From NCBI GenBank assembly GCA_018052995.1, contig JAGPMK010000024.1, positions 1-32,699 on the forward strand: a stretch of 32,699 nt of DNA, read 5' to 3'. This DNA is from Syntrophorhabdales bacterium (GTDB taxonomy: Bacteria; Desulfobacterota; Syntrophorhabdia; Syntrophorhabdales; Syntrophorhabdaceae). Shown here piece after piece: positions 1 through 8,030 of this stretch (the stretch's first letter is position 1; every line of letters begins with the position of its first letter). Position numbers and translations under genes: made by a program. Under the pieces are notes generated by a model that searched no databases, was not told the DNA's origin, and saw nothing but the letters and a program-made list of their open reading frames with translations.

Positions 1-82
1 TGCCCCTGTATCTCTCTTGACTTTGAACCAACTATGGGGTATTACAAAATCTATCCTGCATTAGAAAGACAAAAGGCCCCAC

Positions 83-200
83 ATGAGAAGACAGATAACA
101 TCCCTCCCCCTTCACTATGGGAAAGGCGCCATCCTGGCTCTTCCAGAAGATGAAGGGGCTCTTTGTTGCCATTATCGAACCCCTGACCAAGCCAGCGTAA
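83..200 (+). pseudogene. Remnant of a DUF763-like gene start (frameshifted, truncated)
   Basis: An ATG at 83 opens a frame reading MRRQITSLPLHYGK. One base later the continuation KAPSWLFQKMKGLF is found in the next frame and stops at TAA 198-200. Joined across a single extra base near 119-124, the two pieces resemble the start of DUF763 proteins as I remember them (LPLHxGxxPxWLxxxM). Those proteins run to several hundred residues, so what remains is only a broken start. The unshifted frame from 83 stays open to 229 (48 aa) but does not look like a known protein. Bases 1-82 hold nothing I recognise. The family assignment is from memory and uncertain. Confidence 0.4.
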
Positions 201-235
201 TGGATTTTCTGACTAACATTATTCTTTAAAAAATC

Positions 236-263
236 TTGACAAAATAGTATGTTTCTGTAGAAA
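236..263 (+). promoter_or_regulatory. Sigma70-type promoter for iorAB
   Basis: A perfect -35 TTGACA (236-241) is followed after 16 bases by TAGAAA (258-263), giving a leader of about 105 bases before iorA. The leader also contains a strong Shine-Dalgarno-like GGAGGTGAGG near 318-327 that is not followed by an obvious start codon. The remainder of 201-374 shows nothing else. Confidence 0.5.
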
Positions 264-374
264 ATAGTTAAGTGAATTTATTAACAAGCCATAAAAAAGA
301 CATTGAAAAACAGAAGAAGGAGGTGAGGACTTAATTATTCTAAAAATACAGGCATAAAGCCAGATGGGGGAAAT

Positions 375-2186
375 ATGAAGAAAGAGATAATGCAAGGAAA
401 TGCTGCAATTGCAAGAGGTGCCTGGGAGGCAGGTTTAAAGGTTGCGGCTGCCTATCCTGGGACACCAAGTAGTGAGATTTTACAAGAGTATGCTCAAAAC
501 TACCCTGAGATCTATGCAGAATGGTCTCCCAATGAAAAGGTGGCGGTTGAGGTGGCAAGCGGTGCTGCCATAGCAGGGGTCAGGGCAATGGCATCCATGA
601 AGCATGTAGGTTTGAATGTGGCATCAGACCCGGTGATGACGCTTTCGTATACAGGCGTCAAGGGTGGTCTTGTTATAGTGGTGGCAGATGACCCGAATGT
701 CCATAGCTCACAGAATGAGCAGGATAGCCGTAACTGGGCACGTTTTGGTAAGCTTCCCATGCTTGAGCCAGGGGATGCCCAGGAGTGTAAGGATTTTACC
801 AAGATTGCCTTTGATATAAGTGAGGAGTTTGATACACCTGTGCTTTTAAGGACAGAGACAAGGGTTGCCCACTCTGATTCTCCTGTTGTCCTTGAAGACA
901 GGGTAGAATCAAAGGTTGTACCGGGGCTTGACCCAAAAGAGGCGCCTAAATATGTTATGGTGCCTGTTAACGTCCGTGTCAGGCGTAAGGCAGTAGAAGA
1001 GAAGATGAGAAGGCTTGAGGAATACGCAAATACATTTAAATACAATATCATGGAGATGAATGACACAAGCGTAGGTGTTATCTCAAGCGGTGTATCTTAC
1101 CTGTATACCAAAGAGGTATTCCCGGAATGGTCCTACCTGAAATTAGGGATGGTATGGCCTCTTCCAAAGAAACTCATTGCAGAGTTTGCAAGTAAGGTGG
1201 AAAAGGTTATCATTGTTGAGGAGCTTGACCCCTTCCTTGAAACCGAGATAAAGGCAATGGGCATAAAGATATGGCATGGCAAGGATGTAATCCCCAATAT
1301 GTATGAACTATCACCTGAGATTGTTGAAAAATCTCTAAAAGGGGATCAATATAAGGCACCAGAGATAAGGGTAAACCCTGATGAGCTTCCAAAGAGACCA
1401 CCAAACCTCTGCGCAGGTTGTTCCCACAGACCTATCTTCTATGCCCTTAAAAAGCTTGGTGCATTTGTTTTTGGTGATATAGGTTGCTATACCCTTGCAA
1501 CAGCGCCACCACTTCTGGCATTGCATACAACTATATGTATGGGTGCAGGTGTAGGACAGGCGCATGGTGCAATGAAGGCACTTGGCAAGGAATGGCTCGG
1601 CAAGACCGTTGCGGTCCTCGGTGACTCTACATTCCTACACAGTGGTGTAACACCCCTTATGAATGTGGTTTACAACAAAGGGAATTCAACGACAATTGTT
1701 CTTGACAACAGAATCACAGGCATGACCGGTCATCAGGAGCACCCAGGAACTGGTTTCACCGCAAGGCAGGAACCAACAAACATGGTAGATTACGCAGAAC
1801 TGGGTAAGGCCCTTGGTGTAAAGAGCATACGCTATGTGGACCCATACAATATAAATGAGACTATGGAGGTCATCAAGGAGGAGATGAATAAGGATGAGCC
1901 ATCTCTGATACTCTGTAAGGATAGTCCATGTATGCTGCTACGAAGGGCAAAACCCCTTGAAAGATTTAAGCATCCCTTCTATGTTGTCGATACAGATAAA
2001 TGCAGGGGCTGCAGGATGTGCCTCGAGATAAACTGTCCTGCTATAAGCTGGAGAGAAGGAGAGGGACAGACAAAGGATGGTCACAAGAGAAAAGGAACAG
2101 CCTATATAAACAGAGAGCAGTGCGTAGGTTGCGAGATATGTGCACAGGTATGTAAATTTGATGCCGTAGTCCCGGGCACAAAGTGA
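375..2186 (+). CDS. iorA: Indolepyruvate:ferredoxin oxidoreductase, alpha subunit
   Basis: Catalytic subunit of the thiamine-pyrophosphate enzyme that oxidatively decarboxylates aryl-pyruvates (from transaminated aromatic amino acids) to aryl-acetyl-CoA while reducing ferredoxin. It can also run in reverse. The N-terminal pyrimidine-binding domain carries PGTPSSEI. The central TPP-binding part carries CAGCSHRP, GDIGCYTLA and GDSTFLHSG. The C-terminus has two 4Fe-4S motifs, CRGCRMCLEINCP and CVGCEICAQVC. The length of 603 aa is normal for IorA. The start is the ATG after GGGGGAAAT. iorB follows after 11 bases, so the two subunits are co-transcribed, as expected for an obligate complex in the cytoplasm. 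Its presence implies anaerobic amino-acid or aryl-acid metabolism. Confidence 0.96.
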   Translation: MKKEIMQGNAAIARGAWEAGLKVAAAYPGTPSSEILQEYAQNYPEIYAEWSPNEKVAVEVASGAAIAGVRAMASMKHVGLNVASDPVMTLSYTGVKGGLVIVVADDPNVHSSQNEQDSRNWARFGKLPMLEPGDAQECKDFTKIAFDISEEFDTPVLLRTETRVAHSDSPVVLEDRVESKVVPGLDPKEAPKYVMVPVNVRVRRKAVEEKMRRLEEYANTFKYNIMEMNDTSVGVISSGVSYLYTKEVFPEWSYLKLGMVWPLPKKLIAEFASKVEKVIIVEELDPFLETEIKAMGIKIWHGKDVIPNMYELSPEIVEKSLKGDQYKAPEIRVNPDELPKRPPNLCAGCSHRPIFYALKKLGAFVFGDIGCYTLATAPPLLALHTTICMGAGVGQAHGAMKALGKEWLGKTVAVLGDSTFLHSGVTPLMNVVYNKGNSTTIVLDNRITGMTGHQEHPGTGFTARQEPTNMVDYAELGKALGVKSIRYVDPYNINETMEVIKEEMNKDEPSLILCKDSPCMLLRRAKPLERFKHPFYVVDTDKCRGCRMCLEINCPAISWREGEGQTKDGHKRKGTAYINREQCVGCEICAQVCKFDAVVPGTK

Positions 2187-2197
2187 GGAGGTAGGCA

Positions 2198-2791
2198 ATG
2201 AAAAATAATGGAAAAACGACAAATATATTTCTTTCAGGTGTTGGTGGCCAGGGAACAATCCTTGCCAGTAATATCCTTGCTGAGGTTTTTCTCAAGGCCG
2301 GATACGACGTTAAAAAAGCAGAGGTGCACGGGATGGCACAGAGGGGCGGCGATGTTACAACACACTTCAGATTTGGAAATAAGGTATATTCCCCCCTTAT
2401 AAAATACGGCGATGTAGATTTTCTTCTCTCCTTTGAGCTTCTTGAGGCAGTGCGCTATGTCAACTGGGTAAAGCCTGAGGGGAAGATTATTATCAATAAA
2501 CAGGAGATATATCCGCCAGCAGTTAATCTTGGTCAGATGAAATACCCTGGTGATGTGGAAGAGACATTTAAAAAATTCTTCAAAGACAATGTATGGGTTA
2601 TAGACGGACAGGGGATAGCAAGGGGTCTCGGAAACATCCAGGCAGCCAATGTTGTCCTTGTTGGCGCATTCTCCAATTTCTTCCCTGAGATCAAACCAGA
2701 GCAGTTCATTGATGCCATCAAAGGACTGCTTGCACCAAAACTCCATGACCTCAATGTCAAGGCATTCTATGAAGGAAGAAAGGCCCTTTAA
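2198..2791 (+). CDS. iorB: Indolepyruvate:ferredoxin oxidoreductase, beta subunit
   Basis: Gamma-domain partner of IorA, belonging to the pyruvate:ferredoxin oxidoreductase gamma-like family. It helps bind substrate and CoA in the complex. The 197 aa open with the family signature SGVGGQGTILASNILAE, followed by EVHGMAQRGGDVTTHFRFG. The ATG at 2198 is preceded by GAGGAGGTAGGCA, a strong ribosome-binding site. The last 23 bases overlap the proposed start of the M16 peptidase gene. An inverted repeat able to form a terminator-like hairpin spans its stop codon. Confidence 0.95.
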   Translation: MKNNGKTTNIFLSGVGGQGTILASNILAEVFLKAGYDVKKAEVHGMAQRGGDVTTHFRFGNKVYSPLIKYGDVDFLLSFELLEAVRYVNWVKPEGKIIINKQEIYPPAVNLGQMKYPGDVEETFKKFFKDNVWVIDGQGIARGLGNIQAANVVLVGAFSNFFPEIKPEQFIDAIKGLLAPKLHDLNVKAFYEGRKAL

Positions 2792-5333
2792 AAGGGGGCC
2801 TTTCCCCTTTTTTCACAAGATCCTTATAGCCATATTTTTCGTTCTCTCTGTTTCTAAAATGGTATATTCTATGGAGGCCTATACATTGGACAATAAACTG
2901 CAGTATATCCTTGACCAGCGAAAAGGTTCAGGCGTTGTTGCCATTCAAGTATGGATAAGGGTTGGCAGCTGGCATGAAACAGACAATATAGCTGGTGTCA
3001 CCCATTTTATTGAGCATCTTATATTCAAAGGCACAGAGAAGGTGAAGGCAAACGAGATGCCTGCAAGGATTGAGGCCCTTGGAGGCAGTGTTAATGCCTT
3101 TACATCTTATGACAATACTGTTTATCACGTTACCATACCCTCGAAGGCATTCAGAGAGGGATTTGAACTCCTTGCAGATGCAGTAAAAAATCCTGCCTTT
3201 CCAGAGGAAGAGATTGCAAAGGAAAAGCAGGTTATCCTTGAAGAGATAAAGATGGGCGAGGATGACCCACAGAGGAGGCTTTTTAAAGAGCTATTTTTAT
3301 TGAGCTATAATGATATACCCTATGGAAGACCCATAATCGGTTTTGAAGATACGGTAAAAAGTATTGAGAGAAGGGATATCCTTACATACTACAGAGATCA
3401 CTATACGCCAGATAATATGGTTATTGTAATAACAGGTGATTTTAATAAAGAAGAGGCAAAAAGACTCATAAAAAAACTTTTTTCAGGAAGGGGGGAAAAG
3501 CACGAGGCAGAGCCCGGTGATAAAGGAATAAAAAAACAGTCAGATATAAAAGAAAAAGTCATTGAAATGGATGTAAGGGAGAGATACCTTGCTGTCTCAT
3601 ACAGGGTGCCCTCAATAACCCATGAGGATATCCCGGCCCTTGATGTCCTTGCCACAATACTGGGGGATGGGGAGAGTTCACGTCTTAATGAAGCCCTGAA
3701 ATATAGACAGGGGGTTGTCACAGGCATATATGTAGAACTTTTCACACCAAGATATGATGGCATGCTTGTCATATATTCGACATTTACCGGTAGTGATTAC
3801 AGCCTAATACTAAATGGGATAGACAGCGAGTTACAGAGATTAATGAAGGAGGGTATTAGTGAATGGGAGCTTGTAAAGGCAAAAAACATCATAAGCTCCT
3901 CTTATATATATTCCAGAGAGACTGTTCAGGGCAGGGCAATGCAGATAGGCAAATACCTTACCCTAACAGGAGACAGGGAGTTCGTAGATAGATATCTAAA
4001 GAAGATTAATATGGTCAGCGAATCGGATATAAAGATGGTCCTCGAAAAATATATCCTCGAAAAAGAGAAATGGCTCGTTGCAATCGTGCCTTCAAAAAAA
4101 GCAGAAAATCCATATACGTTCATATTAAAAAATAATATGAGGTGTGTAGTTAATAAAAATAGTGCCTCTCCGAGTTTTGCATTCAAAATAGGTTTTGTAG
4201 GAGGGCTTAAGGATGAGCCTGAGGGTAAAAATGGTATATTTAATCTCCTTTCAAGGATGATGCTCAAAGGGACATCAAAGAAGGATGCCATCACAATAGC
4301 AAGGCAGATTGATATGTTGGCAGGGGATATAACACCCTTCAGCAGTAATAATACCTTTGGTCTTTCAGGGAGATTCCTCAGCAAAGATATAAAGGCAGTT
4401 ATGGAGCTCATCCATGAATTATTTACAACAACTACATTTAAAGAGGATGAATTCATCAAGGTAAAAGACGAGGTATTATCTGAGATAAGACAGAAGCATG
4501 ATGACCCTATTGCATATACATTTCTCCGCTTCAGAGAGTCTTTGTTCGAGGGTCACCCCTATGCCAGAGATCCTGATGGAGATGAGAGGGATGTAAAAGA
4601 TATAAGCCTGAACGACATTGAAGACTTTTATAGGCAATATATTACGCCTTCAGGGTCAGTCCTTGCCATATCAGGGGACATAGATGAGAAAGAGATTAAA
4701 GCTATGTTTGAGGGCTTATTCTCTGAATGGAAGGGCAGATCATCAAACGTATTAAAGAAAATACCAGTAAAACCAAGGAAAAAAACTGTAAATGTGGAAA
4801 GACAGATGCTTCAAAGGCATGTTATATTTGGTTTTCTGGGACCAGGGATAATCTCAAAGGATAGGTATCCTGTAATGGTCATGAGTGCTATCCTCTCAGG
4901 TATGGGCGGAAGAATCCATAGGGTATTAAGGGAAGAGAATCCATATGCATATGCCCTTACATTTTTTAACAGGAATGATTATGAAACAGGGAGCATGGGT
5001 ATCTACATTGGAACTGATTTCAGGTATCTCAAGGATGTAGAAAGGATAGCCATAGAGGAACTGAAAAGGATAGCAAAAGAAGGATTTACAGAGGAAGAGG
5101 TGAAAAATGCCAAGAATCGCCTCATCGGCAATAACCTTATCCACATGCAGTCAAACATGAATATAGCAACGGATATGTGTCTTGATACGATCTATGGTCT
5201 GGGGCCAGGCTATTTTAAGGTAAAACCAAAGCATATAGAGGCGGTAAAGAGAACTGATGTAAACAGGGTGGCAAAGAGATATCTAGACCTTGATTATATG
5301 GTTCAGCTCATAGTTGGTGGAAAGGATGAATAA
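2769..5333 (+). CDS. Two-domain M16 family zinc peptidase, probably exported
   Basis: A fused pair of M16 (pitrilysin/insulinase-type) domains, 854 aa from the ATG at 2769. The first domain holds the inverted zinc motif HFIEH (residues 79-83) and the downstream glutamate stretch EEIKMGEDD. The second domain (from about residue 455) lacks an HxxEH motif, as is usual for the inactive half of such fusions. Residues 16-29 are hydrophobic after a basic start, so an export signal or membrane anchor is likely. I chose 2769 because it is the only nearby ATG that includes this signal. ATGs at 2859 and 2871 would give a signal-less protein that still has a complete M16 fold. It overlaps iorB by 23 bases, which suggests translational coupling. 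The substrate is unknown. Confidence 0.85.
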   Translation: MKEERPFKRGPFPFFHKILIAIFFVLSVSKMVYSMEAYTLDNKLQYILDQRKGSGVVAIQVWIRVGSWHETDNIAGVTHFIEHLIFKGTEKVKANEMPARIEALGGSVNAFTSYDNTVYHVTIPSKAFREGFELLADAVKNPAFPEEEIAKEKQVILEEIKMGEDDPQRRLFKELFLLSYNDIPYGRPIIGFEDTVKSIERRDILTYYRDHYTPDNMVIVITGDFNKEEAKRLIKKLFSGRGEKHEAEPGDKGIKKQSDIKEKVIEMDVRERYLAVSYRVPSITHEDIPALDVLATILGDGESSRLNEALKYRQGVVTGIYVELFTPRYDGMLVIYSTFTGSDYSLILNGIDSELQRLMKEGISEWELVKAKNIISSSYIYSRETVQGRAMQIGKYLTLTGDREFVDRYLKKINMVSESDIKMVLEKYILEKEKWLVAIVPSKKAENPYTFILKNNMRCVVNKNSASPSFAFKIGFVGGLKDEPEGKNGIFNLLSRMMLKGTSKKDAITIARQIDMLAGDITPFSSNNTFGLSGRFLSKDIKAVMELIHELFTTTTFKEDEFIKVKDEVLSEIRQKHDDPIAYTFLRFRESLFEGHPYARDPDGDERDVKDISLNDIEDFYRQYITPSGSVLAISGDIDEKEIKAMFEGLFSEWKGRSSNVLKKIPVKPRKKTVNVERQMLQRHVIFGFLGPGIISKDRYPVMVMSAILSGMGGRIHRVLREENPYAYALTFFNRNDYETGSMGIYIGTDFRYLKDVERIAIEELKRIAKEGFTEEEVKNAKNRLIGNNLIHMQSNMNIATDMCLDTIYGLGPGYFKVKPKHIEAVKRTDVNRVAKRYLDLDYMVQLIVGGKDE
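2779..2813 (+). terminator. Overlapping hairpins with T-tract at the iorB/M16 junction
   Basis: AAAGGCCC (2779-2786) pairs perfectly with GGGCCTTT (2796-2803) and is followed by CCCCTTTTTT. An alternative helix, AAAAGGGG (2790-2797) with CCCCTTTT (2804-2811), uses some of the same bases, so the two cannot form together. The site spans the iorB stop and the first codons of the M16 gene. It could be a partial terminator or an attenuator-like switch. Function is inferred from sequence only. Confidence 0.45.
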
Positions 5334-5334
5334 A

Positions 5335-5357
5335 AAAACCCTCGCAGGGTTTTGCAG
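5335..5357 (+). terminator. Weak intrinsic terminator after the M16 gene
   Basis: AAAACCCT (5335-5342) and AGGGTTTT (5346-5353) form an 8-bp stem with a 3-base CGC loop immediately after the M16 stop. The T-tract is only four bases, all within the stem, so termination may be partial and moaC may still be read through. Confidence 0.4.
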
Positions 5358-5393
5358 AGGTCTTTTGTCTTAATATATAGGGGGGTGAGATTA

Positions 5394-5867
5394 TTGAGAT
5401 TTAGCCATCTGGATGAAAAAGGAAGGGCACAGATGGTGGATATTACCCATAAGAAACCCACCAGTAGGATGGCAAGGGCATATGGAAGGGTAAAGGTGTC
5501 TAGGGATACGTATAAGGCTATTAGAGAAGGATATGGACCAAAGGGCGATATATTCTCTGTGGCTAAGATAGCCGGGATAATGGCTGCAAAAAAGACCCAT
5601 GAACTTATCCCGCTGTGTCATCCACTGTCTATAACCCACATTGATGTGGATTTCAGATTTAATGACAATGAGTATTATGTGGAGATAATATCCACTGTAA
5701 AGACCACAGGGCAGACCGGGGTGGAGATGGAGGCACTTGTATGTGCAACCCATGTCTGTCTGACTATCTATGATATGTGTAAGGCCATTGATAAAGGCAT
5801 CGAGCTTGGTCCTTTCTATCTTCTCGAAAAAGAAGGTGGCAAGAGCGGACACTATGAGAGGGAATAA
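5394..5867 (+). CDS. moaC: Cyclic pyranopterin monophosphate synthase MoaC
   Basis: Second enzyme of molybdenum cofactor synthesis, converting the cyclised GTP product of MoaA into cyclic pyranopterin monophosphate. Family motifs are clear: AQMVDIT near the start, KTHELIPLCHPL in the middle, and the TTGQTGVEMEAL and YDMCKAIDK segments. I place the start at TTG 5394, five or six bases after the strong GGGGGTGAG. This gives 157 aa and the usual N-terminus (FSHLDEKGRAQMVDI). GTG 5385 or TTG 5352 would add residues not typical of MoaC. It heads a small cofactor group with the MOSC protein and mog. No moaA is seen in the window. Confidence 0.93.
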   Translation: MRFSHLDEKGRAQMVDITHKKPTSRMARAYGRVKVSRDTYKAIREGYGPKGDIFSVAKIAGIMAAKKTHELIPLCHPLSITHIDVDFRFNDNEYYVEIISTVKTTGQTGVEMEALVCATHVCLTIYDMCKAIDKGIELGPFYLLEKEGGKSGHYERE

Positions 5868-5937
5868 CACAGTGGCCTGGTAGCCGTAGGCCTTAACCAG
5901 CGTAATCATAAAACATTAAAAGATGAAAGGTTGATTT

Positions 5938-6375
5938 ATGAAAGGTAAGATTTTAGCAGTAAATATCAGTAAGGACAAAGGCGAAAAAAAACACAATATA
6001 GGGGTATGCAGATTGATTAAAGATAAAGGTCTTGAAGATGATGCCCATGCTGGATTTATGCACAGACAGGTAAGCCTCCTTGCAATAGAGAGTATAGAAA
6101 AGATGAAACAAAAGGGATTAGATATAAACTATGGGGATTTTGCTGAGAATCTTACCATAGAGGGTATTGACCTTGTGTCTCTGCCTGTGGGGACAAAGCT
6201 TAAGATAGGCGATAGGATAATCCTTAGAATAACCCAGATAGGCAAGGAATGCCATAAGGGATGTGAGATATTCAGACAGGTAGGAGACTGCGTAATGCCA
6301 AGGGAGGGTGTTTTTGCCGAGGTATTGGAGGATGGGGTTGTTAAAGTTGGTGATGATATAGAGGTTATAGGATGA
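5938..6375 (+). CDS. MOSC-domain protein
   Basis: A 145-aa stand-alone MOSC domain, the beta-barrel sulfur-carrier fold found at the C-terminus of eukaryotic Moco sulfurases. The conserved region GKECHKGCEI, with the expected cysteine, and QVGDCVMPREGVFAEV are present, as is the early GLEDDAHAG segment. Such small MOSC proteins are often encoded between moaC and mog and are thought to handle the terminal sulfur of Mo or W cofactors, but the exact reaction is not established. Its stop overlaps the mog start by four bases (ATGA), so the two are translationally coupled. The start is the ATG after AAAGGTTGATTT. Confidence 0.88.
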   Translation: MKGKILAVNISKDKGEKKHNIGVCRLIKDKGLEDDAHAGFMHRQVSLLAIESIEKMKQKGLDINYGDFAENLTIEGIDLVSLPVGTKLKIGDRIILRITQIGKECHKGCEIFRQVGDCVMPREGVFAEVLEDGVVKVGDDIEVIG

Positions 6376-6860
6376 GATATAGGGCAGCGGTGATTACAAT
6401 AAGCGACAGGGGTTCGAGGGGCGAGAGGATTGATACAAGCGGACCTGCGCTCGTAAGCATGCTTAAGGACTCCTATGAGATGGTGAGGACAGAGGTTATC
6501 CCTGATGAGGTGGATATCATTGCAGAGACAATAAAACGTCTTGTGGATGAAGAGAAAGTAGACCTCATAGTGACCACAGGCGGCACAGGTGTTGGGAAAA
6601 GGGATGTAACCCCAGAGGCAACAAGGTTGGTGATAGAAAAAGATCTACCTGGTTTTTCAGAGATAATGAGGCTGGAGAGCTATAGGATTACGCCCCACGG
6701 CATTATTTCAAGGGGTATCAGTGGTATCAGGGGTGTAAGCATCATCATAAATCTTCCTGGAAGCCCAAGGGCCGCAACGGAATGCCTTTCCTTTGTTTTT
6801 GGTGCGATACCCCATGCCCTTTCAAAGGTAAAAGGAGATCCATCTGAATGTGCTCGGTGA
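6372..6860 (+). CDS. mog: Molybdopterin adenylyltransferase (MogA/MoaB family)
   Basis: Activates molybdopterin by adenylation ahead of metal insertion by MoeA. It is 162 aa with the signature ISDRGSRGERIDTSGP at the N-terminus, the molybdopterin-binding TTGGTGVGKRDVTPEAT in the middle, and NLPGSPRAATECL near the end. The size matches single-domain MoaB/MogA. The two cannot be told apart with certainty from sequence alone, so the symbol is provisional. It is co-transcribed with the MOSC gene (4-base overlap). Together with moaC this implies the cell makes Mo or W enzymes such as formate dehydrogenases or aldehyde oxidoreductases. Confidence 0.9.
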   Translation: MRYRAAVITISDRGSRGERIDTSGPALVSMLKDSYEMVRTEVIPDEVDIIAETIKRLVDEEKVDLIVTTGGTGVGKRDVTPEATRLVIEKDLPGFSEIMRLESYRITPHGIISRGISGIRGVSIIINLPGSPRAATECLSFVFGAIPHALSKVKGDPSECAR

Positions 6861-6927
6861 TTTTTAAGATAAGACCTTACAAAACCATGCAGGGGATTGG
6901 GAATAAAAAAGAAGGAGGATTGAGATT

Positions 6928-7944
6928 ATGGTGAAGGCTGTCTCAGATAAAAGTACAAAAACAGAGATACTCGAGGCGTATAATGAACTGGTAACAAAGA
7001 TGAAGGAACAGAAAGCAATGGATGCAAAGGCGGTTAAAAAAGAGACAGAGGAAAAGGAGATCGTCAAGGCATCATCCCTTTCATCCATTGAGGATATAGT
7101 AAAAAGGCTTGCAGGCCTGAAGCTTGACATTGTCACTGCCATGGATGGACTGGAAAAATTGCTCATTGATGAGTTTAAAAAATTAAGCGATCTAAGGAAG
7201 GCAACAGAGATTGAGAACAAGAACCTGGAAGAGCTTTACCAGATTAAGGCAGAGGCAGAGAGCCTAACAGCGCTGATTGCCCTCCAGAAAGAAAAGAAGG
7301 CTGCCTTTGATGAGGAATTAGCAACAAAAAGGGCAGAATTTGACGAAGAGATGGTTCAGAAGAGGCAGGAATGGAAGAGGGAGCAAGAAAGATATGAACA
7401 GGAAAAAAAGGAAAGGGAGACACAATTAAAGAAAGAGAGACAGAGAGAGGAAGAGGAATATAGCTATAATCTTAAATTGGCAAGGAAAAAGGATGCAGAT
7501 GCCTATGAAATGAAAAAGGCAGCTCTTGAAAAAGAGCTTATTGATAAGCAGGCAGCCCTTGAAAAGAAATTTGCTGAGAGGGAGTCCATAATATCAGCAA
7601 GAGAGAAAGACTATGAAGAGATGAAGTCAAAGGTAGAGGCATTCCAGAGTGAACTTGCAAAGGCAGTAAAGGATACAGAAAAAACTGTAACAGAACGTCT
7701 TGAATTTAAACATAAACATCAGACAGAGATCCTGATGAAGGAGATAGAGGGAGAGAGAAGGCTGAACCAGCAGATAATAGCTGCCCTTGAGAAAAAGATA
7801 AAGGAGCAGGATGAGCTAATCCGTCAGCTTACAGAGAAGGCAAATGAGGCTGGCAGACAGGTTCAGGATATTGCCATCAAGGCTATTGAGGGGGCATCCA
7901 TGCAGAGGATACAGATAGAACGGGAGAAGGCAAAGGAATCATAA
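6928..7944 (+). CDS. Long coiled-coil protein of unknown function
   Basis: A 338-aa protein with no domain I recognise. The ATG follows a strong AAGGAGG ribosome-binding site. Residues 1-50 are charged and probably flexible. Residues 55-85 (SIEDIVKRLAGLKLDIV onward) look like a short helical head. From about 90 to 320 the sequence is almost entirely Glu/Lys/Gln/Ala-rich heptad-like helix, with an unusually charged core around 145-180. There is no signal peptide, membrane span or cysteine cluster. It resembles SMC-like or cytoskeletal filament proteins only in composition. It stands alone between mog and a convergent kinase gene, with no clear terminator in the 86-base gap. A structural or scaffolding role is a guess. 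Confidence 0.75.
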   Translation: MVKAVSDKSTKTEILEAYNELVTKMKEQKAMDAKAVKKETEEKEIVKASSLSSIEDIVKRLAGLKLDIVTAMDGLEKLLIDEFKKLSDLRKATEIENKNLEELYQIKAEAESLTALIALQKEKKAAFDEELATKRAEFDEEMVQKRQEWKREQERYEQEKKERETQLKKERQREEEEYSYNLKLARKKDADAYEMKKAALEKELIDKQAALEKKFAERESIISAREKDYEEMKSKVEAFQSELAKAVKDTEKTVTERLEFKHKHQTEILMKEIEGERRLNQQIIAALEKKIKEQDELIRQLTEKANEAGRQVQDIAIKAIEGASMQRIQIEREKAKES

Positions 7945-8030
7945 GATAGATACTACCTTTTAGAGGAGCCAGTTGAGTGGTCCTGCTCGTGAAGCTTGAC
8001 GTGTGGACAGGTGGATTCTGATTCTTGATC

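Noticed and set aside
512-1066. Long opposite-strand frames inside iorA, the M16 gene, rny and lon
   Set aside because: They are shadows of strongly supported genes, with low-complexity Ser/Leu-rich translations and no start signals.
5874-5892. Hairpin GGCCT/AGGCC after moaC
   Set aside because: Only five base pairs and no T-tract, so it is not supported as a terminator.
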